Shown here one piece after another: positions 1 to 12,000 of a stretch of 57,862 bases of DNA (positions are counted from its first letter, which is position 1; each line of letters begins with the position of its first letter). A model generated the notes under the pieces. That model did no database searches. It was given only the letters and a program-made list of their open reading frames with translations, and was not told where the DNA came from. The DNA lies in the NCBI GenBank assembly GCA_002633005.1, contig NMRA01000290.1, positions 66,814 through 124,675 on the forward strand, read 5' to 3'. The position numbers and the translations under genes are program-made. This stretch comes from Phoronis australis (Eukaryota; Phoronida; Phoronidae).

Positions 1-3000
1 TCGTAGTCAGAAGCGGATATACTCTTTACTTTTGTCAGGGACCATGTACTTAATATTTTTTTTTCCATGAATCGTCTACAAGCCCTTGAAGTAGGGCATT
101 CTACCGTACTTTCAAAGATCTGAACATATTTGACATGCGCAGCTTTCAGAGTAAATATATTCAAAGTTTTAAATTCGAACAGACCCTTTTAATGTTTTGC
201 AAAGCTCTCGGATATCTGTGTTTATATTTTGTTCATAAATGCATGGTAGGTGTTTATGTTTAATAATGATAACAATAACAACAACCACAACATCATCACC
301 AACAACAACTAGAAAAATTTCCAACAATTCTTCAAGCCTTAGAACGTAGAAAAGAATTACTGTAAAAATTACCGTATAATTAGTCTTCTGTTAGTATTTT
401 GTTGCTTTTGTTTTCAAGGTGACTTGTAAGCCCTTATGTGACTGTAGATGTCAGTTTTCGTTGCGGTGTGTTTGTACAATGTTCAAATAGCTGTAGACTC
501 TCTACCTAGGTCACTATAATAAAATGGATACTATCATGTTAAGGGCTGCCTCGTGCACGTGACAATGGCCCCAATTGCCGCTCTGCTTTTGTTTTTGAAA
601 CATTACATCCTTTTATACTAGACCCACCTCCCGATCATGACACCAACTGCCGCTCATTTATTGTTTCGTTTTTTTTTACATTTATACTTTGGTCTTAATG
701 GGGTCTGCTCTCAGATGGTATACCAATGACTGAACAAACCGAGGTTTTGTGAAGCTATAGATTTTATGTTAAAGGGACCCCTTTTGGGGTATGCGCCCGA
801 TGATGAAATCCATCATTACTCTTTCCACTAATAATGTTGACCTTTTCATGTGAAGCGGGCCCGTTCTCGGAGCAGGTCCTGGCTTTGCTATTCCTATTGC
901 GGAATTACACATCTTCTTCTGCAGGCGCCCCGAATATGGAATCAACTGCCACTATTTCTTGTTTTTAAGGGTCCCGTCTCGAAGAGGTGGGGGCTCTTGG
1001 AGGGTTTTCGTGGCATTTTCCCCCCATTTTTCCTCCTATAAATCCAACGCTCAAACTTGGTGTAGAGGAGGGGATGTGATAACTTTACCTCATTTTCGTG
1101 AGAGGACGCATCCGCTGCTTCAGATAGTCATTACGTGTCGGACAAAACAAAATTTATGAGAAATACAAAAAGTTAACCCCCGTTTATATGCAGCACTTTC
1201 AGACTCGTACGTAAATATATACCATATTCAAAGCTACATCCGAGTGTTGTAAAATTACAACGCGTTCGTGTGGAAGAAAAGAAAAAACAATATTTGCGCT
1301 CAGTACTCTATACATTCTACAACAAACTCGACATGAGCTGCGATGATTGTTCTTGAACACTTTATTAAATCTAGGCAGCTCTGAGGCTCTGGTATCGATC
1401 ACCAAGTTTCATTGCTTTTGGAACTAAGTCGCAAACGTAAAGTATGAATGTTTTAAGAAAGATCGATGGGCTGGTGGCAAAACACATTTGATAATGAAGA
1501 AAACAAAGACCAACGGTGGCTTGAAAATTGTGAAGTGGCAGATGCCCTTGTATAAGGCCGGCCTACACAGTTTCCTCTAACGTATTACATACAAATAAAA
1601 CAATCCACCGTTGGAACCAAGTCGTAATGAATAAGTCCAGGATTTGATAACCGCATTGTTGGTAAATTGGCGGAGTCCCGACGCGTTTTCCTGTTCTCAT
1701 GGACGTAAAATTAACACAGTCATAACCGATTACTTGATAAGTCATGCTGCGCAAAATTTCGACAAGGCCATCACTTGAATGATAAGTTTGGGATTTCCCA
1801 ATTGCGGCGGTGTAGTAGTGGTATTGGTGAAAGTCGCATATCGTCCGAAATATTTTCCCGGTTTTTGTTTCAACAACATGGTTACTCGTCTGTTTTTGTG
1901 TGTGTCTTTACTGGTACTGATTACGTCATTACTGATGTAAGAACAAGATGGCTTGTACGGTCGCGTTTATGACGTGTTGGCTTTTGGAAATTCAGCCTTC
2001 AAAGTGGACAGCGAACTTTTTGAAGTGAACCGAAAAGCTGATTTTTCCTGATGAAGTTACAGGTATGCTTATTGAGATGGTGCCTACCGAGTGAAACCGT
2101 GGTAATAAAAAGCTGTCGGTGCCGTCCATTTCAATAAAATAAGGCATACCAAACCACACACAACAGAGGATCTTTAGGACATTTTATGGAAAGTGGTGTT
2201 GCTTTAAGAAGAGAAAAGACCACAGAAAAAAATGTAATGGCATTCTTGGCGGAGTGATCTTGCTTTTTCACCCTCGCATGAATTTAAATCTCGTTCACAT
2301 GCTCCAGGTGTGCATTTGGCTCTGGAGGTGGAGTTATTATGCACTATAGTGTAGCTTTACACCTGGTTGTATTTGCGTTCACATGGCAGAAATACACATC
2401 GTACGTAAATATAAACTGAAGTGTAAATATAAAGTCGGATGTAAACGCTATCATACAGTATAAGCGAGGCTTTACAGTAGTTTTAGCACTCTTCTGGGTT
2501 ATGCAACGAAATACACGCAGATCTGACCTATACGTTAATAGCTCGAGTTTTAGTCCAACACTGTCACCTACTTGTGCTGTATGTAGCAATTTACAGATTA
2601 AAACAAAGTTCACAGTCTGGTGCCCATAACATGTCAACACTATTGATCAAGTTTCAGCTGCTGGTACCCATACAATTCTCGTTAGTGGATGAGAGAAATA
2701 TCCAGATTCTCTGATGAGTCAAGTTCGCACACAATGCATACCTTTGTCGACCGCATTTCTCAAACGCCTGGAAAATGCACAAAAAGGTTGGTTAAATTTG
2801 ATTTTTGAAACACGACGATTGGTTATTTTAAGTAGCGTCTTTCACATGCTGTATATATTTCATGTACAAATAAAACTGTCATTCCGAAATTGGAGATTTA
2901 CATTTTTATTACTTCTTTGTTTAAAAGGTACCTATGCTGTGAGATTGTGCGTGGATGGATAGAGAATTATTAAATCCAGAAATTAATTTATTATATGATA

Positions 3001-3189
3001 ACCACTAATTAAATCCAGTGAAACACGTTTTTATATAAGTAGACTAAGAAAGAAGAAGAGTAACTACACTGGCGCCCTCAATAGGGATAACTTCAATCAG
3101 TAGGACTCGATTGTTATTGGATGACAGTCCTGTTGGTGAATCTTCGAACTAACACACATTGCACTGCGACAGTGTATTTGCTGGTCCTT

Positions 3190-3362
3190 CGCGACGCATC
3201 ACTTGCAGGCAGTATCTTCTACCCACGATTCCTCTTGCTGGTCACTGTTCCTCGTGACACAACACTTGCAGGCAATGTCTTCTACACACGATTCATTTTG
3301 CCTGTCACATTTCCTCGTGACGCAACACTTGCAGGCAGTATCTTACTACCCACGATGCAAGT
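3190..3362 (+). repeat. 63-bp tandem repeat, about 2.7 units (copy A)
   Basis: Units start at 3190, 3253 and 3316. Each begins cgYgacRcaWcacttgcagg. The 63-base period is a multiple of three, so one frame shows a 21-residue repeat (RDATLAGSI-type). The frame is broken in the partner copy at 9108, so I treat this as a minisatellite and not a gene. Confidence 0.85.
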
Positions 3363-4418
3363 GACAAGCTTTTAGTTAACTTCCTGCTCGTTAAGGGGGC
3401 ACACTACAGTTCAAGTACTACAGGGTTTTGGCTGCCGACACACACCCAAGTGGACTCTTTATATCACGTCCTTATCGAGAATCTAAAATAACAAGATTTT
3501 TTGCCGTTCCCAACTCAAAAGCACTACTCATGATAACTGAAACTTAATTCCGCTACAGATTTTTAATCGGCTAATTCCCTATCGGGAAAAATGCCGGCAA
3601 ACAAAAATAGGACCAAAAAACACCAAATTTGACAGTTTTCTCCCCATATTTACTACTTCCCTGCAAGTGCTGGAAAATGATCGTTCTCTCTAGATTCTAA
3701 AAATGTGGTCATAGTACGCCCCTTACCAGCTACTTTTTTCGCAATTTGGATCTGTCTGACAGCCACCTGAAATCACACCCGTTTTCTCAGTCAGTAGGCG
3801 ACGGGTTAAAAGCAAGCGACAGCCACCATTTTGCACGGAAAGTGGGTCACGGCTAAAACTGAAATACTTGGCTTTTCTCAGTCAAAGACACAAGTAAATC
3901 AGTTTCCTGGCAATTTTTTTCAACAAATTCCTCAAACTTGACACACGCCCTGTGTTTATTCTAGGCCATGAGAAAATGCCCTGTGGCTACAGCCTAACTG
4001 TTCAGTGCCACCAAACCCTTGCCCTTGCCACTAACAAGATCATCTTTAGAATCTTCCACGAGATGGCTCTGTTGTACAATTTCTTCTGTACACTGTATCA
4101 ATTCTCCTCGCTTCGACTACTAAATCTCATGTGAGTATTCTGCAATCCTCAGCCCAAATTATTATTATGTAGTTACTTAACGATTGGCTGTTACGATTTG
4201 CTCTCAGAAATTTCTAAAATCTTTAGAGTGCATTGATCCCAGAAACAAAGCAGCAAACATCATCTAAAAATAGATCTTGATGTCAAAAATGCGTGTAAAC
4301 AAGTTTGACCCCATGGTTTAAAAGTACATATGCACAAATTTTGGGTAACTTAAATGGAACCATCTGTACTAATTATTTAATCAATATTTATTCTGACAAT
4401 CTGGCTCTCGAGACTATT

Positions 4419-4446
4419 GCACGTGAGCATGTGCACGTGAGCATGT
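4419..4446 (+). repeat. 14-bp minisatellite, 2 units (short allele)
   Basis: The unit is gcacgtgagcatgt. Only two units are present before the shared flank gtatgtgagaatttc. The corresponding site in copy B has eleven. Confidence 0.9.
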
Positions 4447-4750
4447 GTATGTGAGAATTTCATAATTTATTTCGGTCTAACGGCGCTTCGGATCAATAAT
4501 CCATCAGACCTAAGGACAGGCCTTTAGACTATCGATCTTACCCCCAACTATGTCTTGCTTTTTGTGTGCGCTGAAAGGTTCATCACGATAAAGTGCATAG
4601 AATCACCAATTTCATATCAAAACACAGGCAATAAACAACCCATCAGTTTACCAGCTGTCAACGCAAATACAACCTGACTATATGTTAGCTGATCTCGAGT
4701 TGCGAACATTTGTTGGTCGTCACGTATACAACCGGGCGTGCGTTCAGTAG

Positions 4751-4893
4751 ACGCTAGGACCTACGCTAGGACCTACGCTAGGACCTACGCTAGGACCTAC
4801 GCTAGGACCTACGCTAGGACCTACGCCGCTAGGACCTACGCGGCTAGGACCTACGCTAGGACCTACGCGGCTAGGACCTACGCTTGGACCTAG
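4751..4893 (+). repeat. 12-bp minisatellite (acgctaggacct), about 11 units
   Basis: Units of acgctaggacct are repeated about eleven times, with a few 15-base variants that carry an extra cgc or cgg. The next 100 bases contain the inverse word aggtcctagcg, so array and flank could pair. The partner site in copy B has two units. Confidence 0.95.
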
Positions 4894-5217
4894 CTAAAAC
4901 CTAGTCAAAGTCACGTGTTCTCATTCAAAATGCACGGCAATATCTCACGTAATCTCGCGAAGTCTTGCTTTTTAGCGAGGTCCTAGCGTTACTGAACAGG
5001 AGGCCGGACAACCAATCACAGCATTAGTCATCCTCCATTTTCGTTTGTGTGAAAAATCGTCAGATGTCGCTGCTTGTTTTCCCGTGGTTTATGCTAGCAG
5101 AGACCGTCTAGAGGGAGACGTTTCACCTAGCGAAATCCTATTGGACGGCCACTGGCGGCCATTGTTGTTCCATGGACCGTAGAGACGTCTAGCGGGTGTG
5201 TGTGGGAAAAAAGGAAT

Positions 5218-5388
5218 ATGGCTGATACTCGTGGTCAGCGGTCGCAGAGACAAGATATTTTATCTGATCATGTAGTTCATATAGATTTCCCATAGTTAAT
5301 ACCTCTGAGGGTAGTGCTGTGTCAAGTAACTACAAAACAAGATATGCCGGCTGCAGTCCCTAAAAAGAGGATCAGAGGAGCTTTTTGC
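5218..5388 (+). pseudogene. Possible 5' coding fragment cut by the assembly gap
   Basis: An ATG at 5218 opens a frame starting MADTRGQRSQ that runs 25 codons to a TAG at 5293. The same frame then stays open to the N gap at 5389, with a second ATG at 5344 starting MPAAVPKKRIRG. The upstream sequence has YY1-like ggccattgttgttccatgg words. It could be the first exon of a gene lost in the gap, a short upstream reading frame, or chance. The segment lies outside the duplicated unit. Nothing recognisable is encoded. Confidence 0.18.
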
Positions 5389-5452
5389 NNNNNNNNNNNN
5401 NNNNNNNNNNNNNNNNNNNNNNNNNNNNNNNNNNNNNNNNNNNNNNNNNNNN
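5389..5452. other. Assembly gap (64 Ns)
   Basis: A run of Ns separates the non-shared tail of copy A from the non-shared head of copy B, so the order and orientation of the two copies rest on scaffolding and not on continuous sequence. Confidence 0.99.
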
Positions 5453-5929
5453 ACTAACAAACAGTGCAGTGTTTACGTAGATTCAGGTGACTTTTCGTTT
5501 GGCTCTTGCATGTGAAAATTTAATATCAATGCAACAATCTGCGCCTGTCGGTCGTTGTGGCGATTAAGCCCATGCTTGGCGTGACGCTCATCCCCTGATT
5601 TTTGAGTTTCAAAAGACCTGGGGGCTAACCGAGACGAGTAGTATTGGCAAAAATTATAAAACATTACAACACAGGCGAAGAGGTAAACCGCAAACGGGAA
5701 ATAATATTTTTTTTTCTTTCTGAAGACCGCTGGGCGCAGAGATCGCTACATTCAATTTCATTACAGGGTTTCTACTCATGGTTTGTGGTATAGAATTCTC
5801 TTTAGAAAAGTTTCGCTTTCCGTGGACCTCCCACAATATAAACTCATTGTTGCTGCTTTGCTGGGGGTAAAAAAATACTGAAAAATCATAAAAACAATAC
5901 TATAAAAGCAGATCCGTGATAAGCCAAGG
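5453..5929. other. Non-coding stretch after the gap
   Basis: These 477 bases join the gap to duplicated copy B. I see only short chance frames and no repeat shared with the rest of the window. Confidence 0.5.
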
Positions 5930-8900
5930 TCGTAGTTAGTGGCGGATATACTCTTTACTTTTGTCAGGGACCATGTACTTAATAATTTTTTTCCATGAAT
6001 CGTCTACAAGCCCTTGAAGTAGGGCATTCTACCGTACTTTCAAAGATCTGAGCATATTTGACATGCGCAGCTTTCAGAGTAAATATATTCAAAGTTTTAA
6101 ATTCGAACAGACCCTTTTAATGTTTTGCAAAGCTCTCGGATATCTGTGTTTATATTTTGTTCATAAATGCATGGTAGGTGTTTATGTTTAATAATGATAA
6201 CAATAACAACAACCACAACATCATCACCAACAACAACTAGAAAAATTTCCAACAATTCTTCAAGCCTTAGAACGTAGAAAAGAATTACTGTAAAAATTAC
6301 CGTATAATTAGTCTTCTGTTAGTATTTTGTTGCTTTTGTTTTCAAGGTGACTTGTAAGCCCTCATGTGACTGTAGATGTCAGTTTTCGTTGCGGTGTGTT
6401 TGTACAATGTTCAAATAGCTGTAGACTCTCTACCTAGGTCACTATAATAAAATGGATACTATCATGTTAAGGGCTGCCTCGTGCACGTGACAATGGCCCC
6501 AATTGCCGCTCTGCTTTTGTTTTTGAAACATTACATCCTTTTATACTAGACCCACCTCCCGATCATGACACCAACTGCCGCTCATTTATTGTTTCGTTTT
6601 TTTTACATTTATCCTTTGGTCTTTATGGGGTCTGCTCTCAGATGGTATACCAATGACTGTACAAACCGAGGTTTTGTGAAGCTATAGATTTTATGTTAAA
6701 GGGACCCCTTTTGGGGTATGCGCCCGATGATGAAATCCATCATTACTCTTTCCACTAATAATGTTGACCCTTTCATGTGAAGCGGGCCCGTTCTCGGAGC
6801 AGGTCCTGGTTTTGCTATTCCTATTGCGGAATTACACATCTTCTTCTGCAGGCGCCCCGAATATGGAATCAACTGCCACTATTTCTTGTTTTTAAGGGTC
6901 CCGTCTCGAAGAGGTGGGGGCTCTTTTCCTCTTATAAATCCAACGCTCAAACTTGGTGTAGAGGAGGGGATGTGATAACTTTACCTCACTTTTGTGAGAG
7001 GACGCATCCGCTGCTTCAGATAGACATTACGTGTCCGACAAAACAACATTTATGAGAAATACAAAAAGTTAAGCCCCGTTTATATGCAGCACTTTCAGAC
7101 TCGTACGTAAATATATACCATATTCAAAGCTACATCCGAGTGTTGTAAAATTACAACGCGTTCGTGTGGAAGAAAAGAAAAAACAATATTTGCGCTCAGT
7201 ACTCTATACATTCTGCAACAAACTCGACATGAGCAGCGCCTGTTTGTGAAGAAAAGATTCTTCTTGAACACTTTATTAAATCTAGGCAGCTATGAGGCTC
7301 TGGTATCGATCACCAAGTTTCATTGCTTTTGGAACTAAATCGCAAACGTAAAGTATGAATGGGCTGGTGGCTAAAAACATTTGATAATGAAGAAAACAAA
7401 GACCAACGGTGGCTTGAAAATTGTGAAGTGGCAGATGCCCTTGTATAAGGCCGGCCTACACAGTTTCCTCTAACGTATTACAAACAAATAAAACAATCCA
7501 CCGTTGGAACCAAGTCGTAATGAATAAGTGCAGGATTTGATAACCGCATTGTTGGTAAATTGGCGGAGTCACGACGCGTTTTACTGTTCTCATGGACGTA
7601 AAATTAACATAGTCATAACCGATTACTTGATTAGTCATGCTGCGCAAAATTTCGACTAGGCCATCACTTGAATGATAAGTTTGGGATTTCCCAATTGCGG
7701 CGGTGTAGTAGTGGTATTGGTGAAAGTCGCATATCGTCCGAAATATTTTCCCGGTTTTTGTTTCAAAAACATGGTTACTCGTCTGTTTTTGTGTGTGTCT
7801 TTACTGGTACTGATTACGTCATTAGTGATGTAAGAACGAGATGGCTTGTACGGTCGCGTTTATGACGTGTTGGCTTTTGGAAATTCAGCCTTCAAAGTGG
7901 ACAGCGAACTTTTGGAAGTGAACCGAAAAGCTGATTTTTCCTGATGAAGTTACAGGTATGCTTATTGAGATGGTGCCTACCGAGTGAAACCGTGGTAATA
8001 AAAGCTGTCGGTGAAAGTTTTACCTTGCTGCAGCAGCGGCGGAGGCGGTGCCGTCCATTTCAATAAAATAAGGCATACCAAACCACACACAACAGAGGAT
8101 CTTTAGGACATTTTATGGAAAGTGGTGTTGCTTTAAGAAGAGAAAAGACCACAGAAAAAAATGTAATGGCATTTTTGGCGGAGTGATCTTGCTTTTTTAC
8201 CCTCGCATGAATTTAAATCTCGTTCACATCAGTGCTCCAGGTGTGTATTTGGCTCTGGAGGTGGAGTAATTATGCACTATAGTGTAGCTTTACACCCGGT
8301 TGTATTTGCGTTCACATGGCAGAAATACACATCGTACGTAAATATAGACTGGAGTGTAAATATAAAGTCGGATGTAAACGCTATCATACAGTATAAGCGA
8401 GGCTTTACAGTAGTTTTAGCACTCTTCTGGGTTATGCAACGAAATACACGCAGATCTGACCTATACGTTAATAACTCGAGTTTCAGTCCAACACTGTCAC
8501 CTACTTGTGCTGTATGTAGCAATTTACAGATTAAAACAAAGTCTCATAAAGTTCACAGTCTAGCGGCCATAACATGTCAGCACTATTGATCAAGTTTCAG
8601 CTGCTGGTACCCATACAATTCTCGTTAGTGGATGAGTCAAGTTCGCACACAATGCATACCTTTGTCGACCGCATTTCTCAAACGCCTGGAAAATGCACAA
8701 AAAGGTTGGTTAAATTTGATTTTTGAAACACGACGATTGGTTATTTCAAGTAGCGTCTTTCACATGCTGTATATATTTCATGTACAAATAAAACTGTCAT
8801 TCCGAAATTGGAGATTTACATTTTTATTACTTCTTTGTTTAAAAGGTACCTATGCTGTGAGATTGTGCGTGGATGGATAGAGAATTATTAAATCCAGAAA

Positions 8901-9107
8901 TTAATTTATTATATGATAACCACTAATTAAATCCAGTGAAACACGTTGTTATATAAGTAGACTAAGAATGAAGAAGAGTAAATACACTGGCGCCCTCAAT
9001 AGGGATAACTTCAATCAGTAGGACTCGATTGTTATTGGATGACAGTCCTGTTGGTGAATCTTCGAACTAACACACATTGTACTGCGACAGTGTATTTGCT
9101 GGTCCTT

Positions 9108-9279
9108 CGCGACGCAGCACTTGCAGGCAGTATCTTCTACCCACGATCCTCTTGCTGGTCACTGTTCCTCGTGACACAACACTGGCAGGCAATGTCTGCT
9201 ACCCACGATTCCTTTTGCCTGTCACATTTCCTCGTGACGCAACACTTGCAGGCAGTATCTTACTACCCACGATGCAAGT
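9108..9279 (+). repeat. 63-bp tandem repeat (copy B)
   Basis: This is the partner of the repeat at 3190-3362. Its first unit is 62 bases because one t is lost after cacgat, so the 21-residue periodic frame is interrupted here. Confidence 0.8.
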
Positions 9280-10318
9280 GACAAGCTTTTAGTAATAACA
9301 TCCTGCTCGTTAAGGGGGCACACTACAGTTCAAGTACTACAGGGTTTTGGCTGCCGACACACACCCAAGTGGAGTCTTTATATCACGTCCTTATCGAGAA
9401 TCTAAAAAAACAAAAGATTTTTTGCCGTTCCCAACTCAAAAGCACTACTCATGATAACTGAAACTTAATTCTGCTACAGATTTTTAATCGGGTAATTCCC
9501 TATCGGGAAAAATATAGGACCAAAAAACACCAAATTTGACAGTTTTCTCCCCATATTTACTACTTCCCTGCAAGTGCTGGAAAATGCTCGTTCTCTCTAG
9601 ATTCTAAAAATGTGGTCATAGTACGCCCCTTACCAGCTACTTTTTTCGCAATTTGGATCTGTCTGACAGCCACCTGAAATCACACCCGTTTTCTCAGTCA
9701 GTAGGCGACGGGTTAAAAGTAAGCGACAGCCACCATTTTGCACGGAAAGTGGGTCACGGCTAAAACTGAAATACTTGGCTTTTCTCAGTCAAAAACACAA
9801 GTAAATCAGTTTCCTGGCAATTTTTTTCAACAAATTCCTCAAACTTGACACACGCCCTGTGTTTATTCTAGGCCATTAGAAAATGCCCTGTGGCTACAGC
9901 CTAACTGTTCAGTGCCACCAAACACATGCCCTTGCCACTACAAGATCCTCTTTAGAATCTTCCACGAGATGGCTCTGTTGTACAATTTCTTCTGTACACT
10001 GTATCAATTCTCCTCGCTTCGACTACTAAATCTCATGTGAGTATTCTGCAATCCTCAGCCCAAATTATTACTTAACGATTGGTTGTTACGATTTGCTCTC
10101 AGAAATTTCCAGTCTAAAATCTTTAGAGTGCATTGACCCCAGAAACAAAGCAGCAAACATCATCTAAAAATAGATCTTGATGTCAAAAATGCGTGTAAAC
10201 AAGTTTGACCCCATGGTTTAAAAGTACATATGCACAAATTTTGGGCAACTTAAATGGAACCATCTGAACTAATTATTTAATCAATATTTATTCTGACAAT
10301 CTGGCTCTCGAGACTATT

Positions 10319-10472
10319 GCACGTGAGCATGTGCACGTGAGCATGTGCACGTGAGCATGTGCACGTGAGCATGTGCACGTGAGCATGTGCACGTGAGCAT
10401 GTGCACGTGAGCATGTGCACGTGAGCATGTGCACGTGAGCATGTGCACGTGAGCATGTGCACGTGAGCATGT
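10319..10472 (+). repeat. 14-bp minisatellite, 11 units (long allele)
   Basis: Eleven perfect head-to-tail units of gcacgtgagcatgt are present, each containing the palindrome gcacgtg with an E-box core CACGTG. The array is the same as the 2-unit site at 4419 but expanded. The lack of any divergence between units points to recent expansion by slippage or unequal exchange. The long histidine/alanine/cysteine frames on the minus strand are by-products of this repeat. Confidence 0.95.
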
Positions 10473-10775
10473 GTATGTGAGAATTTCATAATTTATTTCG
10501 GACTAACAGCGCTTCGGATCAATAATCCATCAGACCTAAGGACAGGCCTTTGGACTATCGATCGGATCCCCCAACTAATTTTTGCTTTTTGTGTGCGCTG
10601 AATGGTTCATCACGATAAAGTGTATAAAATCACCAATTTCATATCAAAACACACAAAAAAAACAATAAACAACCCATCAGTTTACCAGCTGTCAAATTAG
10701 AATACCCGCAAATATTACCTGACTATATGTTAGCCGATCTCAGTTGCGAACATTTGTTTGTCGTCACGTTCAGTA

Positions 10776-10803
10776 GACGCTAGGACCTACGCTAGGACCT
10801 AGC
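10776..10803 (+). repeat. 12-bp minisatellite, 2 units (short allele)
   Basis: Only two acgctaggacct units precede the shared flank agctaaaacctagtc. This is the contracted counterpart of the array at 4751-4893. Confidence 0.9.
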
Positions 10804-11009
10804 TAAAACCTAGTCAAAGTCGTCACGTGTTCTCATTCAAAATGCACTGCAATATCTCACGTAATCTCGCGAAGTCTTGCTTTTTAGCGAGGTCCTAGCG
10901 TTACTGAACGGGAGGCGGGACAACCAATCACAGCATTAGTCATCCTCCATTTTCGTTTGTGTGAAAAATCGTCAGATGTCGCTGCTTGTTTTGCCGTGGT
11001 TTATGCTAT

Positions 11010-11640
11010 AGTAAAGAATGACGAGGCACTCGGTTTGTGGTTGTTGCGATAAATCTGTATATGAGCACGCGGTGGATCATCGTCGTCCCCAAGCCTCAAG
11101 ATGGCCGGCTTTGATCGGTTTAGCCATTTAAGGCTTTGTGAGGAGAAATTTACTTGACAGAATTCTGACACATTTTTACGAAACTCGTCGAAAGATCACG
11201 AGTGATATTAAGTTATATCACCCCTGAAACTTGCTATAGTATAATACAAAAAATCAAAATTTGCAATATTTATACAGCAATTTAGACTTACAGGTGTGTA
11301 GCTCATTAAAAAAATTGATGTATTTGATTTCCAAAGCAGCATAATTTCTTTGGTGCTTTCAACCAATCAGAATTGACAATAAGTACGTGAGCACCCTTTA
11401 TTTCAAACAACGAATCAAAGCAGTGTCGCCTGCTTCCTTGGTAGCAACAACAACGCCTGTGAAAATAGTAGATCTTGTTTAATTTCTGGAAAAGATGATC
11501 AATTTATCACACCATGGACGTAAGGAAATCATATTCAAGAAATGGTTTAGAAATTAATATGTTTGAAGGTTTCTTATGACGCTCTTGTGAGCAGTGAATG
11601 TCATCTACGGCCAATCAGTGCGCAGAAGGGATATCTACTA
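11010..11640. other. Unassigned sequence right of the duplication
   Basis: This is AT-rich sequence with no frame, repeat or RNA that I can support. It differs from the sequence that follows copy A, so it marks the end of the duplicated unit. Confidence 0.5.
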
Positions 11641-11644
11641 ACCC

Positions 11645-12000
11645 TCGCTGGTTCCCTACGTGCCTAGCTAGCACGCAGGTATCACGCAGTGGCACGCGCT
11701 TTAGCATTGGTTGCTGTAACCTCAGCAGTCATTGGTTAGCTTTACAACACAGTGAAAAAATGGCGGACTGTGAACGATTTAGCGTTGTCGTGCAAGTGGC
11801 GTCGCAGCAACTATTTCGTTTCTGCAATGATCTTTTACTTGAATAGCCGCGTGCTTGAAGCACGTACATGTACAATAAACACATATCTGGTTGACAGTAG
11901 AAAGATGCACTCCGAAAAGGCGCAACCACAATTTCCGATTCACATTTCCTGAACATAAATTTTAAGCACCGATTTGCTTGTACAACAGACCACATTTACA
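11645..12000 (+). mobile_element. Non-autonomous DNA transposon copy (family 'ctggttccct')
   Basis: It begins cgctggttccctacgtgc. The internal part from about 11700 to 12000 is similar, in reverse complement, to 40910-41240. Shared landmarks are the run around aaaaatggcggac, the tgcttgaagcacgta word and the end taagcaccgatttg...acagaccacattt. The copy at 40740-41325 has matching inverted ends, so this copy seems to lack its second end. The short frames in it are repeat by-products. Confidence 0.7.

Larger units (their letters stand above)
1..5096. repeat. Large duplicated non-coding unit, copy A (cut by window edge)
   Basis: This stretch aligns end to end with 5930-11009. The match runs from the first bases to the shared phrase ending in ttatgct just before 5097, after which the two flanks are unrelated. 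By eye the copies differ by scattered substitutions and indels: a ~31-base stretch near 998-1028 is missing from copy B, copy B has ~33 extra bases near 8015, and two minisatellites differ strongly in copy number. No reading frame stays open across both copies beyond what chance allows, and I recognise no transposase, reverse transcriptase or host gene. It could be a true tandem segmental duplication or two alleles placed in series. The left border lies outside the window. Confidence 0.9.
5930..11009. repeat. Large duplicated non-coding unit, copy B
   Basis: This is the second copy of the unit at 1-5096, in the same orientation. It follows 477 bases of unshared sequence after the N gap. Compared with copy A, the 14-bp minisatellite at 10319-10472 is greatly expanded and the 12-bp minisatellite at 10776-10803 is nearly lost. 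A one-base deletion in the first 63-bp repeat unit breaks the frame that is open in copy A, which argues against coding function. Confidence 0.9.

Noticed and set aside
3121-3375. Protein with 21-residue repeats
   Set aside because: The partner copy at 9039-9292 has a one-base deletion that shifts the frame, and no start, splice or homologue context supports it.
850-7055. Arg/Ser-rich peptides starting MKRARSRSRS in both large copies
   Set aside because: The downstream frames differ between copies because of a 31-base deletion, and no conserved domain or splice context is seen.
8277-8522. Open frames conserved between the two large copies (for example at 2344-2640 and 8277-8522)
   Set aside because: Conservation follows from overall near-identity of the copies. 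Overlapping frames on both strands are equally open, so there is no coding signal.
10319-10472. CRISPR-like array
   Set aside because: The units are 14 bases with no spacers, and the genome is clearly eukaryotic. It is a minisatellite.
10277-10489. Long minus-strand frames rich in His, Ala, Cys and Thr
   Set aside because: They are translations of the 14-bp minisatellite read in several frames. All frames are open only because the unit lacks stops.
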